DNA of 5,643 bases from an uncultured beta proteobacterium. Its GTDB lineage: Bacteria; Pseudomonadota; Gammaproteobacteria; Burkholderiales; Rhodocyclaceae. Positions 1-5,643 of the stretch are shown piece after piece. Each line of letters starts with the position of its first letter. Positions within the stretch are counted from its first letter, which is position 1. The notes beneath the pieces are model-generated. The model worked only from the letters and a program-made list of their open reading frames with translations, did not search any database and was not told the DNA's origin. Both the position numbers and the translations under genes were made by a program. Where the stretch lies: contig CAJBIL010000448.1 of assembly GCA_903953145.1 (NCBI GenBank), positions 1-5,643 of the forward strand. The letters run 5' to 3'.

Positions 1-230
1 CCATAAAAATCGGCACTACCGACGAGGTAAGCCAGCGGCTCGCCAGCGGCACGGCGGGCGACCAATGCCGCCAGTTGCGTCGCCTGATCAGGCGTCATCG
101 CCAGATCGGGGCGGGCGATCAAATCGGTGTGCGTGCACCCCGACACATACTCCAACAGCAAACGCGCATCAAGCCGGTCGATACGCTGACTGGCCATGCG
201 CCAAGCATCACCAATACACGCCACCTGCAA
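1..230 (-). CDS. prmC: PrmC (HemK), release factor glutamine N5-methyltransferase, N-terminal part only
   Basis: PrmC methylates the glutamine of the GGQ motif in release factors RF1 and RF2, using S-adenosylmethionine. Only the first 76 codons are present; the frame is open at the left edge, so the Rossmann domain and its NPPY catalytic motif lie outside. What is visible is the N-terminal helical domain that docks on the release factor: RIDRLDARLLLEYVSG (about residues 16-31) and the family-typical GEPLAYLVGSADFYG at the edge. The start is uncertain. A TTG one base after the prfA stop gives an N-terminus of usual length (31 residues up to the first conserved Gly, about as in E. coli PrmC). 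A GTG two codons later (222-224) and an ATG at 195-197 are alternatives. The near-zero spacing to prfA implies translational coupling, and the product modifies the protein encoded just upstream. Identity rests on motif recognition in a short fragment plus context. Confidence 0.88.
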   Translation of the reverse strand, partial: MQVACIGDAWRMASQRIDRLDARLLLEYVSGCTHTDLIARPDLAMTPDQATQLAALVARRAAGEPLAYLVGSADFY

Positions 231-231
231 T

Positions 232-1317
232 TTACTCGCCGCCTTCAGCCAGCATCGCCAATTGCTCGGCCTGATGCTCGTTGGCCAGTGCGCCGACCAG
301 TTCGTCGATATCGCCATCCATGATGGCGTCGATCTTGTAGAGCGTCAGATTAATGCGATGGTCGGTCACCCGCCCCTGCGGGAAGTTGTAGGTACGAATG
401 CGCTCGGAACGATCACCGCTGCCCACCAGACTCTTGCGCGTCGACGCCCTTTTTGCGTGCTGCTCACGCTCCTGCGCGTCACGAATTCGTGCCACCAGCA
501 CCGACATCGCCTGCGCCTTGTTTTTATGCTGCGAGCGGCCATCCTGGCACTCAACGACAATGCCCGTCGGCAGATGAACAATACGCACCGCCGAATCCGT
601 TTTGTTGATGTGCTGCCCGCCCGCGCCCGACGCGCGGAAGGTATCAATGCGGATCTCGGCCGGATTGATGGTGACCTCTTCCAGCTCATCGGCCTCCGGC
701 ATCACGGCCACGGTGCACGCCGAGGTGTGAATGCGCCCCTGCGTTTCGGTTTCCGGCACGCGCTGTACGCGATGCGCGCCCGACTCGAACTTGAGTTTGG
801 AATACACGCCGGTGCCGATGATGCGGGCAATGACCTCCTTGTAGCCGCCAACATCCGAAGCACTCGACGACACAATCTCGACCTGCCAGCGCTGACGCTC
901 GGCATACCGCGTATACATGCGAAAGAGATTGCCGCCGAACAGCGCAGATTCATCGCCGCCTGTGCCGGCCCGGATTTCAAGGAAGACGTTGCGCTCGTCG
1001 TTAGCATCCTTCGGCAAGAGCAATTTTTGGAGTTCGTTTTCGATTTCCGGCAAGCGCTCTTTGGCGTCCTTCATTTCTTCTTCGGCCAGCTCCTTCATCT
1101 CCGGGTCGGCCATCATGTCGAGGGCGGACTGCAAAGTTGCTTCGGTCTGCCGGAAGGTCTGGTAAAGGGCAACCACCGGCCCGAGCTCGGCGTGCTCGCG
1201 CGTCAGCTTGCGGTACTGATCCATGTCACGCGTCGCTTCACTGCTGGAGAGAATACGGTCGAGCTCGTCAAGGCGGCCGGTGAGATGTTCCAGTTTGTCG
1301 CGGATGGTCTGTTTCAT
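232..1317 (-). CDS. prfA: Peptide chain release factor 1 (RF1)
   Basis: RF1 recognises UAA and UAG in the ribosomal A site and triggers hydrolysis of peptidyl-tRNA. The 361-residue product matches the usual length (about 360). Visible landmarks are the N-terminal helical domain (1-105), LLLPKDANDERNVFLEIRAG leading into domain 2 (about 99-118), the codon-recognition tripeptide of PxT type (Pro-Glu-Thr, 188-190, inside RVQRVPETETQGRIHTSA), the catalytic GAGGQHIN with GGQ at 233-235, and SGDRSERIRTYNFPQGRVTDHRIN (300-323). PxT rather than SPF marks it as RF1, not RF2. The ATG chosen gives MKQTIRDKLE, which lines up with known RF1 N-termini; a TTG 20 codons upstream (1375-1377) is open but would add a non-conserved extension. 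No clear Shine-Dalgarno precedes the ATG. It lies 101 bp after hemA and one base before prmC, whose product methylates Gln235. Confidence 0.98.
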   Translation of the reverse strand: MKQTIRDKLEHLTGRLDELDRILSSSEATRDMDQYRKLTREHAELGPVVALYQTFRQTEATLQSALDMMADPEMKELAEEEMKDAKERLPEIENELQKLLLPKDANDERNVFLEIRAGTGGDESALFGGNLFRMYTRYAERQRWQVEIVSSSASDVGGYKEVIARIIGTGVYSKLKFESGAHRVQRVPETETQGRIHTSACTVAVMPEADELEEVTINPAEIRIDTFRASGAGGQHINKTDSAVRIVHLPTGIVVECQDGRSQHKNKAQAMSVLVARIRDAQEREQHAKRASTRKSLVGSGDRSERIRTYNFPQGRVTDHRINLTLYKIDAIMDGDIDELVGALANEHQAEQLAMLAEGGE

Positions 1318-1418
1318 GAGAGGCAATCGGGAAAAACGAATCTGGGAGTGCGGAAATGGAAGACTGCTGAAGAACAAACCTGGCTGCCGCGACGCGTTGG
1401 TGCTGGACAGCCCGTCAG

Positions 1419-2693
1419 CTACTCGCCGGAATGCGGGTCGGCGTGCAGGTCGGAATGAAGGTGGAACAGACGCGAGGCAACGCGCTGCAACTCACTGCGG
1501 TCACCCTCGGCCTGATTGAGCGTTTGCGTCGGTGCGTGCAGGAATTTATTGGTTAGCCGATGCGACAAATGATCGAGCACGCGCGCCGGGTCTTCACCTT
1601 TGGCCAACATTTTTAACGCATGCTCCATTTCATGCCGCCGCGTACGTTCGGCCGCATCACGCAAAGAACGAATCACCGGCACTGTATCGCGCGTCTGAAG
1701 CCAGTGCAGGAAAGCATCAACGCGCTCGGCAATGATCGCCTCGGCATCAATCACCGCCGCCTGCCGCGACTCCATGCCGGACTCAACCACCTGCGCCAGA
1801 TCATCAACGGTATAGAGGAAGACGTCATCCATCTCGCCGACTTCCATTTCGATATCGCGCGGTACAGCGAGGTCAACCATAAATATCGGACGATGCCGGC
1901 GCACCTTGATCGCCCGCTCAACCATGCCCAAGCCAATAATTGGCAACTGGCTGGCGGTACATGAAACAACGATGTCAAATTCGGCAAGGCGCTCGGCAAT
2001 CTCATCGAGCTTGATCGCCGTGCCGCCAAAACGCTCGGCCAGTACATTGCCGCGCTCAATGGTGCGATTGGCGATCACAATCTGCTTTGGCCCCTGTGCG
2101 GCAAAGTGCGTGGCACACAGCTCGATCATTTCGCCGGCGCCAATAAAAAGGATTTTCTGATCCGCCACGCGCTCAAAAATCCGCTCAGCCAGATGCACGG
2201 CAGCAGCCGCCATTGAAACAATATTCGCGCCAATCGCCGTCGTCGACCGCACCTCCTTGGCCACCGCAAACGAGCGCTGGAAGAGCTTGTGCAGCGTCGC
2301 CCCCAGCGTCCCTGCCTCCTCGGCAACGCGCACCGCATCCTTCATCTGCCCCAGAATCTGCGGCTCACCAATCACCATTGAATCCAGCCCGCTGGCGACC
2401 CGGAAAGCGTGACGAATCGACTCACGTTCGGGATAGGTATAAAGATAAGGCTCGATCTCGTGCCGCGAAATCCGGTGGTACTCGGCCAGCCACGCCGTCG
2501 CCACGTCAGGGGTATCGGTCGAGAAATACAGCTCGGTACGATTGCACGTCGACAGGATCGCGGCTTCGTGCACGGCTTTGGCACGCGTCAAATCCGCCAG
2601 CGCCTGCTGCAATTTCTCGGCGTGAAAAGCCACCTGCTCACGCACCGAAAGCGGTGCCGTGTGGTGGTTGATACCAAGCGTAAATAGCGCCAT
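1419..2693 (-). CDS. hemA: Glutamyl-tRNA reductase
   Basis: HemA reduces glutamyl-tRNA(Glu) with NADPH to glutamate-1-semialdehyde, the first committed step of the C5 route to 5-aminolevulinate and hence haem, sirohaem and other tetrapyrroles. The 424-residue product has the full family architecture: catalytic domain with LGINHHTAPLSVREQ (6-20) and the nucleophilic Cys50 in STCNRTELY (48-56); SGLDSMVIGEPQILGQ (101-116); NADPH-binding domain with GAGEM (185-189), IANR (207-210) and VDLAVPRD (273-280); and a C-terminal helical dimerisation domain from about 315. The frame is open 26 codons further upstream, but those residues cross the promoter -10 and are not family-like; the ATG chosen gives the canonical MxLxxLGINHHTAPL start. 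No Shine-Dalgarno is visible upstream (the minus strand reads actcctaatccccgc before ATG). The C-terminus is His-rich (His 411, 413, 417, 421). An extended -10 promoter lies just upstream, so it is probably transcribed independently of cysA. Confidence 0.98.
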   Translation of the reverse strand: MALFTLGINHHTAPLSVREQVAFHAEKLQQALADLTRAKAVHEAAILSTCNRTELYFSTDTPDVATAWLAEYHRISRHEIEPYLYTYPERESIRHAFRVASGLDSMVIGEPQILGQMKDAVRVAEEAGTLGATLHKLFQRSFAVAKEVRSTTAIGANIVSMAAAAVHLAERIFERVADQKILFIGAGEMIELCATHFAAQGPKQIVIANRTIERGNVLAERFGGTAIKLDEIAERLAEFDIVVSCTASQLPIIGLGMVERAIKVRRHRPIFMVDLAVPRDIEMEVGEMDDVFLYTVDDLAQVVESGMESRQAAVIDAEAIIAERVDAFLHWLQTRDTVPVIRSLRDAAERTRRHEMEHALKMLAKGEDPARVLDHLSHRLTNKFLHAPTQTLNQAEGDRSELQRVASRLFHLHSDLHADPHSGE

Positions 2694-2727
2694 GCGGGGA
2701 TTAGGAGTATTGGCAAAACAGGCGCGG

Positions 2728-2756
2728 ATTATACCACCCGCCCCAACAGCCTTCAG
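2728..2756 (-). promoter_or_regulatory. Predicted sigma70 promoter of hemA (extended -10)
   Basis: On the minus strand a perfect TATAAT lies at 2728-2733, with TG one base upstream of it (2735-2736), making an extended -10. With a 17-bp spacer the -35 position (2751-2756) reads CTGAAG, which keeps only TGA of the TTGACA consensus; a weak -35 is common with an extended -10. The predicted start of transcription is near 2721, leaving a leader of about 28 bases before the hemA ATG at 2693. The position between cysA and hemA fits an own promoter for hemA-prfA-prmC. This is prediction from consensus only. Confidence 0.75.
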
Positions 2757-2767
2757 GATGACGCAGA

Positions 2768-2787
2768 TCAAGCAAAAGCTTGCTTGA
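2768..2787. repeat. Perfect inverted repeat (8-bp stem, 4-base loop) between cysA and hemA
   Basis: The arms TCAAGCAA and TTGCTTGA pair perfectly around a 4-base loop. It lies 37 bp after the cysA stop and 11 bp upstream of the -35 position of hemA. No T-run follows the stem on either strand, so it is not a textbook intrinsic terminator. It could still slow or end cysTWA transcription, stabilise the mRNA end, or be an operator; its centre falls near -57 relative to the predicted hemA start site. Confidence 0.55.
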
Positions 2788-2796
2788 CCGTGACTT

Positions 2797-2806
2797 GGTC
2801 ATGACC
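2797..2806. repeat. 10-bp perfect palindrome GGTCATGACC
   Basis: A perfect palindrome of ten bases lies nine bases from the neighbouring hairpin, 18 bp after the cysA stop codon. Its centre is near -80 relative to the predicted hemA start site. It might be half of an operator or part of the cysA 3' end structure. No specific regulator is recognised, and a single 10-bp palindrome can arise by chance. Confidence 0.3.
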
Positions 2807-2824
2807 GGCAAGGCATCAAGCACC

Positions 2825-3913
2825 TCAGATACCCGAGCCGCCCTCTTCCAGCGCAGCGCCCGGCAAGGCAAACACCTTGACCTGACGCGGCTTGAGCCAT
2901 ACCTGCTGGCCTTTGACGAGCGCCAACTCGGTGGCACGCTCGCGCGTCAGCTCGACTTCGATCAGCTCGGATTGATGCGCCAGCTCAACGCGCACCAGCG
3001 GGCCGATGGCATGCACGTCCTGCACCGTGGCCTCCAACCCGCCGGCCACCGGGCTGTGCTCGATGTCAATATCGTGCGGGCGAACAAACGCCATCGCCCC
3101 GCCTTCATGCGCATTCGCAACTGTCTCAGACTCAGCGCCGACATCCGCCCCGACGTCGGCCCACGTGCCATGCACGCGGCTGTGAAAAACGTTAACGTTA
3201 CCGAGGAACTGGTAAACGAAGGGCGTCGCGGGGTTGGAATACACCTCGTCCGGCGTGCCGATCTGCTCGATTTTTCCGTGGTTCATCACCACCACCCGGT
3301 CGGCGACTTCCAGCGCCTCTTCCTGATCATGCGTCACAAACACGCTGGATATGTGCATATCGTCGTGCAGGCGGCGTAGCCAGCGGCGCAATTCTTTGCG
3401 CACCTTGGTATCGAGCGCGCCGAAGGGCTCATCGAGCAGCAGCACCTTCGGCTCAACCGCCAGCGCACGCGCCAGTGCAATGCGCTGACGCTGGCCGCCG
3501 GAGAGCTGTGAGGGATAGCGTTCGGCCAGCCAGTCGAGTTGCACGAGCTTCAGCAGATCCATCACCTTGCTGCGAATCGCGGCTTCCGGTGGGCGCTCCT
3601 TTTTCGGCTTAACGCGCAGGCCAAACGCCACATTCTCGAAAACCGACATATGCCGAAACAGCGCGTAGTGCTGGAAGACGAAACCGACATTGCGCTCCCT
3701 TGCGTGCAGGTGCGTCGCTTCTTCTCCGGAGAACATCACCTGCCCGGCATCCGCCGACTCCATGCCGGCGATGATGCGCAACAGCGTTGTCTTGCCGCAG
3801 CCGGAGGGGCCAAGCAAGGCCACCAGTTCGCCGGTCGGGATGTCGAGCTCGATATTGTCGAGCGCAATAAAGCTGCCAAAACGTTTGCCGATACCGCGGA
3901 TTTCTATGCTCAT
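2825..3913 (-). CDS. cysA: Sulfate/thiosulfate ABC importer, ATP-binding subunit
   Basis: CysA is the cytoplasmic ATPase that powers sulfate and thiosulfate import through the CysT-CysW channel. The 362-residue product carries Walker A GPSGCGKT (35-42), Q-loop Gln81 in FVFQHYALF, signature LSGGQRQR (137-144), Walker B VLLLDEP (157-163), D-loop GALD (165-168) and switch His195 in VTHDQEEA. Residues from about 240 form the C-terminal TOBE-type regulatory domain, with FVRPHDIDIE (277-286). GNVNVFHSRVHG (238-249) after the ATPase core is typical of CysA rather than other importers of this class. A short near-repeat (ADVG twice, 252-259) sits in a variable linker. The ATG used gives MSIEIRGIGKRFG; upstream in-frame sequence overlaps the end of cysW and is not conserved. 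It follows cysW by 16 bp, with only a weak AAGAAAG as ribosome binding site, and is the last gene of the transport unit. Confidence 0.97.
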   Translation of the reverse strand: MSIEIRGIGKRFGSFIALDNIELDIPTGELVALLGPSGCGKTTLLRIIAGMESADAGQVMFSGEEATHLHARERNVGFVFQHYALFRHMSVFENVAFGLRVKPKKERPPEAAIRSKVMDLLKLVQLDWLAERYPSQLSGGQRQRIALARALAVEPKVLLLDEPFGALDTKVRKELRRWLRRLHDDMHISSVFVTHDQEEALEVADRVVVMNHGKIEQIGTPDEVYSNPATPFVYQFLGNVNVFHSRVHGTWADVGADVGAESETVANAHEGGAMAFVRPHDIDIEHSPVAGGLEATVQDVHAIGPLVRVELAHQSELIEVELTRERATELALVKGQQVWLKPRQVKVFALPGAALEEGGSGI

Positions 3914-3929
3914 CTTTAACCGACTTTCT

Positions 3930-4802
3930 TTACTCAACTTTCCCGGGCGGCAATGCCGCATCCAGCATTTCAGTTTCTTTACGCATGCGCCATTCCACAA
4001 CGGTCTTGGCGAGCAGCGTCACCAGCGCCAGCAACGCGAGCACCGACGCCGCAGCGAAAGCGCCGACCGAGTTGTATTCGTTGTAGAGAATCTCGACGTG
4101 CAGTGGCAGCGTATTGGTTTCGCCGCGAATGTGGCCGGAGACCACCGATACCGCGCCGAACTCGCCCATCGCGCGCGCGTTGGCGAGAATCACGCCGTAA
4201 AGAAGGCCCCACTTGATGTTCGGCAGCGTAACGCGCCAGAACATCTGCCAGCCGCTGGCACCGAGCGAAATGGCGGCTTCTTCCTCGTCTTTACCTTGCG
4301 ACTGCATCAGCGGAATCAGCTCACGCGCCACAAAAGGGAAGGTGATGAACATCGTGGCGAGAATAATGCCCGGCAGTGCAAACACCACCTTGATGTCGTG
4401 CGCCGCAAACCACGGCCCGAATACGCCCTGTGCGCCAAAAATCAGGATAAAAACGAGGCCGGCAACCACTGGCGAAACGGCAAACGGCAAGTCGATCAGC
4501 GTGATTAGCAGTGCCTTGCCGCGAAATTCGAACTTGGCGATGGACCACGCGGCGGCTACGCCAAAAACCACATTAAAAGGCAGCACAAACAAGGCCACGA
4601 ATAGCGTCAGCCAGATTGCCGAACGCGCCTCGGGGTCTTTCAATGCCGCGATATACGCCGGCACCCCGGCCGCAAACGCTTCGACAAACACGGCGATCAG
4701 CGGCAGCGCGAGGAAAAAGAAAAGGAAACTGAGCCCGACACCCAACAACGTCCAGCGCACCCAGCGTGGCTCGGCGTTGGCGCGACGACTGGCGGCGCTC
4801 AT
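3930..4802 (-). CDS. cysW: Sulfate/thiosulfate ABC importer, permease subunit CysW
   Basis: CysW is one of the two inner-membrane permeases of the sulfate/thiosulfate importer and pairs with CysT. The 290-residue product matches the usual length (about 290). Hydrophobic stretches that look like membrane segments fall near residues 18-42, 62-86, 104-124, 138-158, 200-222 and 246-268. The cytoplasmic EAA loop that contacts CysA is clear: EEEAAISLGASGWQMFWRV (173-191) followed by TLPNIKWG. LIDLPFAVSPVVAGLVF (102-118) and NARAMGEFGAVSVVSGHIRG (208-227) are CysW hallmarks and separate it from CysT. Its ATG overlaps the cysT stop as ATGA, and the start is supported by a good ribosome binding site. 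It is intact and shows no compositional break. Confidence 0.97.
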   Translation of the reverse strand: MSAASRRANAEPRWVRWTLLGVGLSFLFFFLALPLIAVFVEAFAAGVPAYIAALKDPEARSAIWLTLFVALFVLPFNVVFGVAAAWSIAKFEFRGKALLITLIDLPFAVSPVVAGLVFILIFGAQGVFGPWFAAHDIKVVFALPGIILATMFITFPFVARELIPLMQSQGKDEEEAAISLGASGWQMFWRVTLPNIKWGLLYGVILANARAMGEFGAVSVVSGHIRGETNTLPLHVEILYNEYNSVGAFAAASVLALLALVTLLAKTVVEWRMRKETEMLDAALPPGKVE

Positions 4803-5643
4803 TGGCCTTCTCCAGTGCTTTTTCCATCACTGGCCTGATGCCGGTTCGCCGTCCACCACTGCAGCGCATTGACTGCGAGCAGCATGCAGAAGGAAATGAC
4901 CAGCATGACGACGGCCAGTGCAGTTGCCCCCACAACGTCGTACTGTTCAAGCTTCGAGATGATCAGCAGCGGCGTGATTTCGGAAATAAAGGGCAAGTTG
5001 CCGGCAATAAAAATGACCGACCCGAACTCACCAATCGCCCGCGAAAAAGCCAGCGTGAAGCCGGTCAGCAACGCCGGGAAAATCGCGGGGAAAATGACTC
5101 GCAGAAACGTCTGCAAACGCGAAGCACCGAGCGATGCAGCGGCTTCCTCAATCTCCGGCTCGATATCCTCAATCACCGGCTGCAAGGTGCGCACCACAAA
5201 CGGCAGGCTGATGAAGGTTAGCGCTACCACGATGCCCAGCGGCGTGTAGGCGACTTTCATGCCGAGCGGCTCAAGGTGGCGGCCAATCCAGCCGTTGCCG
5301 GCGTAGAGCGTTGCCAGCGTAATGCCGGCCACTGCCGTTGGTAGCGCAAACGGCAAATCAACCAGCGCATCCAGTTCGGCATCATGGGCCTGGACCTGGG
5401 CGCCGATCACCAGGCCGAGATTGCTCCGCGCCGCCGCCTTGTCAGGCAAATCGGCGAGATTCTGGGCGGCCAGCATGTCGCCGGCCCCGATGCCGTCGAG
5501 ACCCTTGGCGGCCAGCACCTGCCAATGGGCCGCATCGGGCGGCGGCTGGTTCGTGTTCGGCGCGATGGCGACATAGGACGAGCCGCTTAAGGAGACCGCG
5601 TCATGCACGGCATAGGTGGCTTCCGCCGACCACGGCCCCTTCC
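4799..5643 (-). CDS. cysT: Chimeric frame: phage tail-fibre-like segment fused to the C-terminal part of CysT (5' partial)
   Basis: The frame is open to the right edge; 280 residues are visible, so the GTG at 5606-5608 is probably an internal codon. From about Leu-Asp-Ala-Leu (5363-5374) to the stop it is clearly CysT (CysU), the partner permease of CysW: DLPFALPTAVAGITLATLY, SLPFVVRTLQPVIEDIEPE, the EAA loop EEAAASLGASRLQTFLRV and SRAIGEFGSVIFIAGNLPF. CysT is normally about 277 residues; here the first 95 or so, with membrane segments 1 and 2, are absent. The first 90-odd residues instead resemble phage tail-fibre modules: an aromatic-rich WSAEATYAVHDAVSLSGSSY...HWQVLAAKG unit, then NLADLPDKAAARSNLGL and VQAHDAELDAL. 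G+C drops from about 69% to 58% at the join. The stop overlaps the cysW start. Such a protein is unlikely to be a working permease. A misassembly or clone chimera is my first explanation, real recombination the second. The CysT call is secure; the reality of the fusion is not. Confidence 0.85.
   Translation of the reverse strand, partial: KGPWSAEATYAVHDAVSLSGSSYVAIAPNTNQPPPDAAHWQVLAAKGLDGIGAGDMLAAQNLADLPDKAAARSNLGLVIGAQVQAHDAELDALVDLPFALPTAVAGITLATLYAGNGWIGRHLEPLGMKVAYTPLGIVVALTFISLPFVVRTLQPVIEDIEPEIEEAAASLGASRLQTFLRVIFPAIFPALLTGFTLAFSRAIGEFGSVIFIAGNLPFISEITPLLIISKLEQYDVVGATALAVVMLVISFCMLLAVNALQWWTANRHQASDGKSTGEGQ
4806..4813 (-). promoter_or_regulatory. Ribosome binding site of cysW
   Basis: The minus strand reads GGAGAAGG shortly before the cysW ATG, with the GGAG core seven bases from it. 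This is the best Shine-Dalgarno in the window. It lies inside the last codons of cysT, as expected for coupled genes. Confidence 0.7.
5363..5643 (-). other. Phage tail-fibre-like module, foreign to the cys operon
   Basis: Translated in the cysT frame this segment gives about 93 residues. The first half (WSAEATYAVHDAVSLSGSSY, then NTNQPPPDAAHWQVLAAKG) has the spaced Trp-Tyr-Tyr-Trp pattern of the small carbohydrate-binding-like modules found in phage tail fibres and chitinases. The second half (AAQNLADLPDKAAARSNLGL, then VQAHDAELDAL) matches the repeats typical of prophage tail proteins. About 83% of its codons end in G or C and overall G+C is about 69% (hand counts), well above the adjoining CysT part. 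No membrane segment is present. The family assignment is by pattern recognition only; the source phage or host cannot be named. Confidence 0.72.

Noticed and set aside
1318..1377. N-terminal extension of RF1 by 20 codons to a TTG
   Set aside because: The product from the ATG at 1317 already matches RF1 in length and N-terminal sequence; the extra residues are not conserved.
1318..1418. Possible promoter or terminator between hemA and prfA
   Set aside because: No convincing -35/-10 pair and no stable hairpin with a T-run were found in these 101 bases.
196..1458. A 420-codon open frame on the plus strand, antisense to prfA and the end of hemA
   Set aside because: It mirrors the codon phase of prfA, whose product matches RF1 along its full length. 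The antisense translation is rich in Arg and His and has no recognisable domain, so it is a shadow frame.
2694..2771. N-terminal extension of HemA by 26 codons to an upstream ATG
   Set aside because: The extension crosses the predicted -10 box and its residues are not part of the family; the ATG at 2693 yields the canonical N-terminus.
3134..3160. Imperfect 12-base tandem repeat in cysA (Ala-Asp-Val-Gly twice)
   Set aside because: It lies in a variable linker of the C-terminal domain, keeps the frame and has diverged at synonymous positions; it is ordinary indel variation.
2780..3379. A 199-codon plus-strand open frame opposite cysA
   Set aside because: It is fully explained as the antisense shadow of the conserved cysA coding sequence; the translation resembles no family.
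3690..4508. A 272-codon plus-strand open frame opposite cysA and cysW
   Set aside because: It spans the cysW-cysA junction in antisense, has low-complexity charged composition and lacks a convincing ribosome site.
5606..5608. GTG as the real start of a self-contained 269-residue fusion gene
   Set aside because: The frame stays open to the window edge and the upstream residues KGPWSAEATYA belong to the same tail-fibre module, so the true start lies outside.

Overview
The window reads almost entirely on the minus strand and looks like chromosomal DNA of a betaproteobacterium. The best guess is a Rhodocyclales-like lineage, inferred only from protein flavour and the hemA-prfA-prmC order. Read 5'->3' along the minus strand (high to low coordinates) it holds: a chimeric frame with a phage tail-fibre-like N-terminus joined to the C-terminal two thirds of CysT, then cysW, cysA, a 131-bp intergenic region with a good promoter, hemA, prfA, and the 5' end of prmC running off the left edge.

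Sulfate uptake block (2825-5643). cysT', cysW and cysA are the two permeases and the ATPase of the sulfate/thiosulfate ABC importer. cysT and cysW overlap by four bases (ATGA) and cysW and cysA are 16 bp apart, so they form one transcription unit. The periplasmic binding protein gene is not in the window. The first roughly 95 residues of CysT (both N-terminal membrane segments) are missing. In their place is an in-frame segment, open to the right edge, that resembles the repeat modules of phage tail fibres. Its G+C is about 69%, against about 58% for the CysT part (hand count), and the switch falls on a Leu-Asp-Ala-Leu that both families plausibly share. This is either an assembly or cloning chimera close to a contig end or a real illegitimate recombination. 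The sequence alone cannot decide, and I favour the artefact.

Tetrapyrrole/translation block (1-2693). hemA (glutamyl-tRNA reductase, first committed step of C5 haem synthesis) has its own promoter with a perfect extended -10. It is followed by prfA (release factor 1) and, one base after the prfA stop, prmC, the methyltransferase that modifies the GGQ glutamine of RF1. This hemA-prfA-prmC arrangement is common in gamma- and betaproteobacteria.

There is no gene-free stretch over about 130 bp, and I see no RNA genes, CRISPR array, insertion sequence or integrase. Apart from the fusion, nothing suggests an undescribed system. The remaining points of interest are regulatory: two palindromes upstream of the hemA promoter, and weak ribosome binding sites on hemA and prfA.
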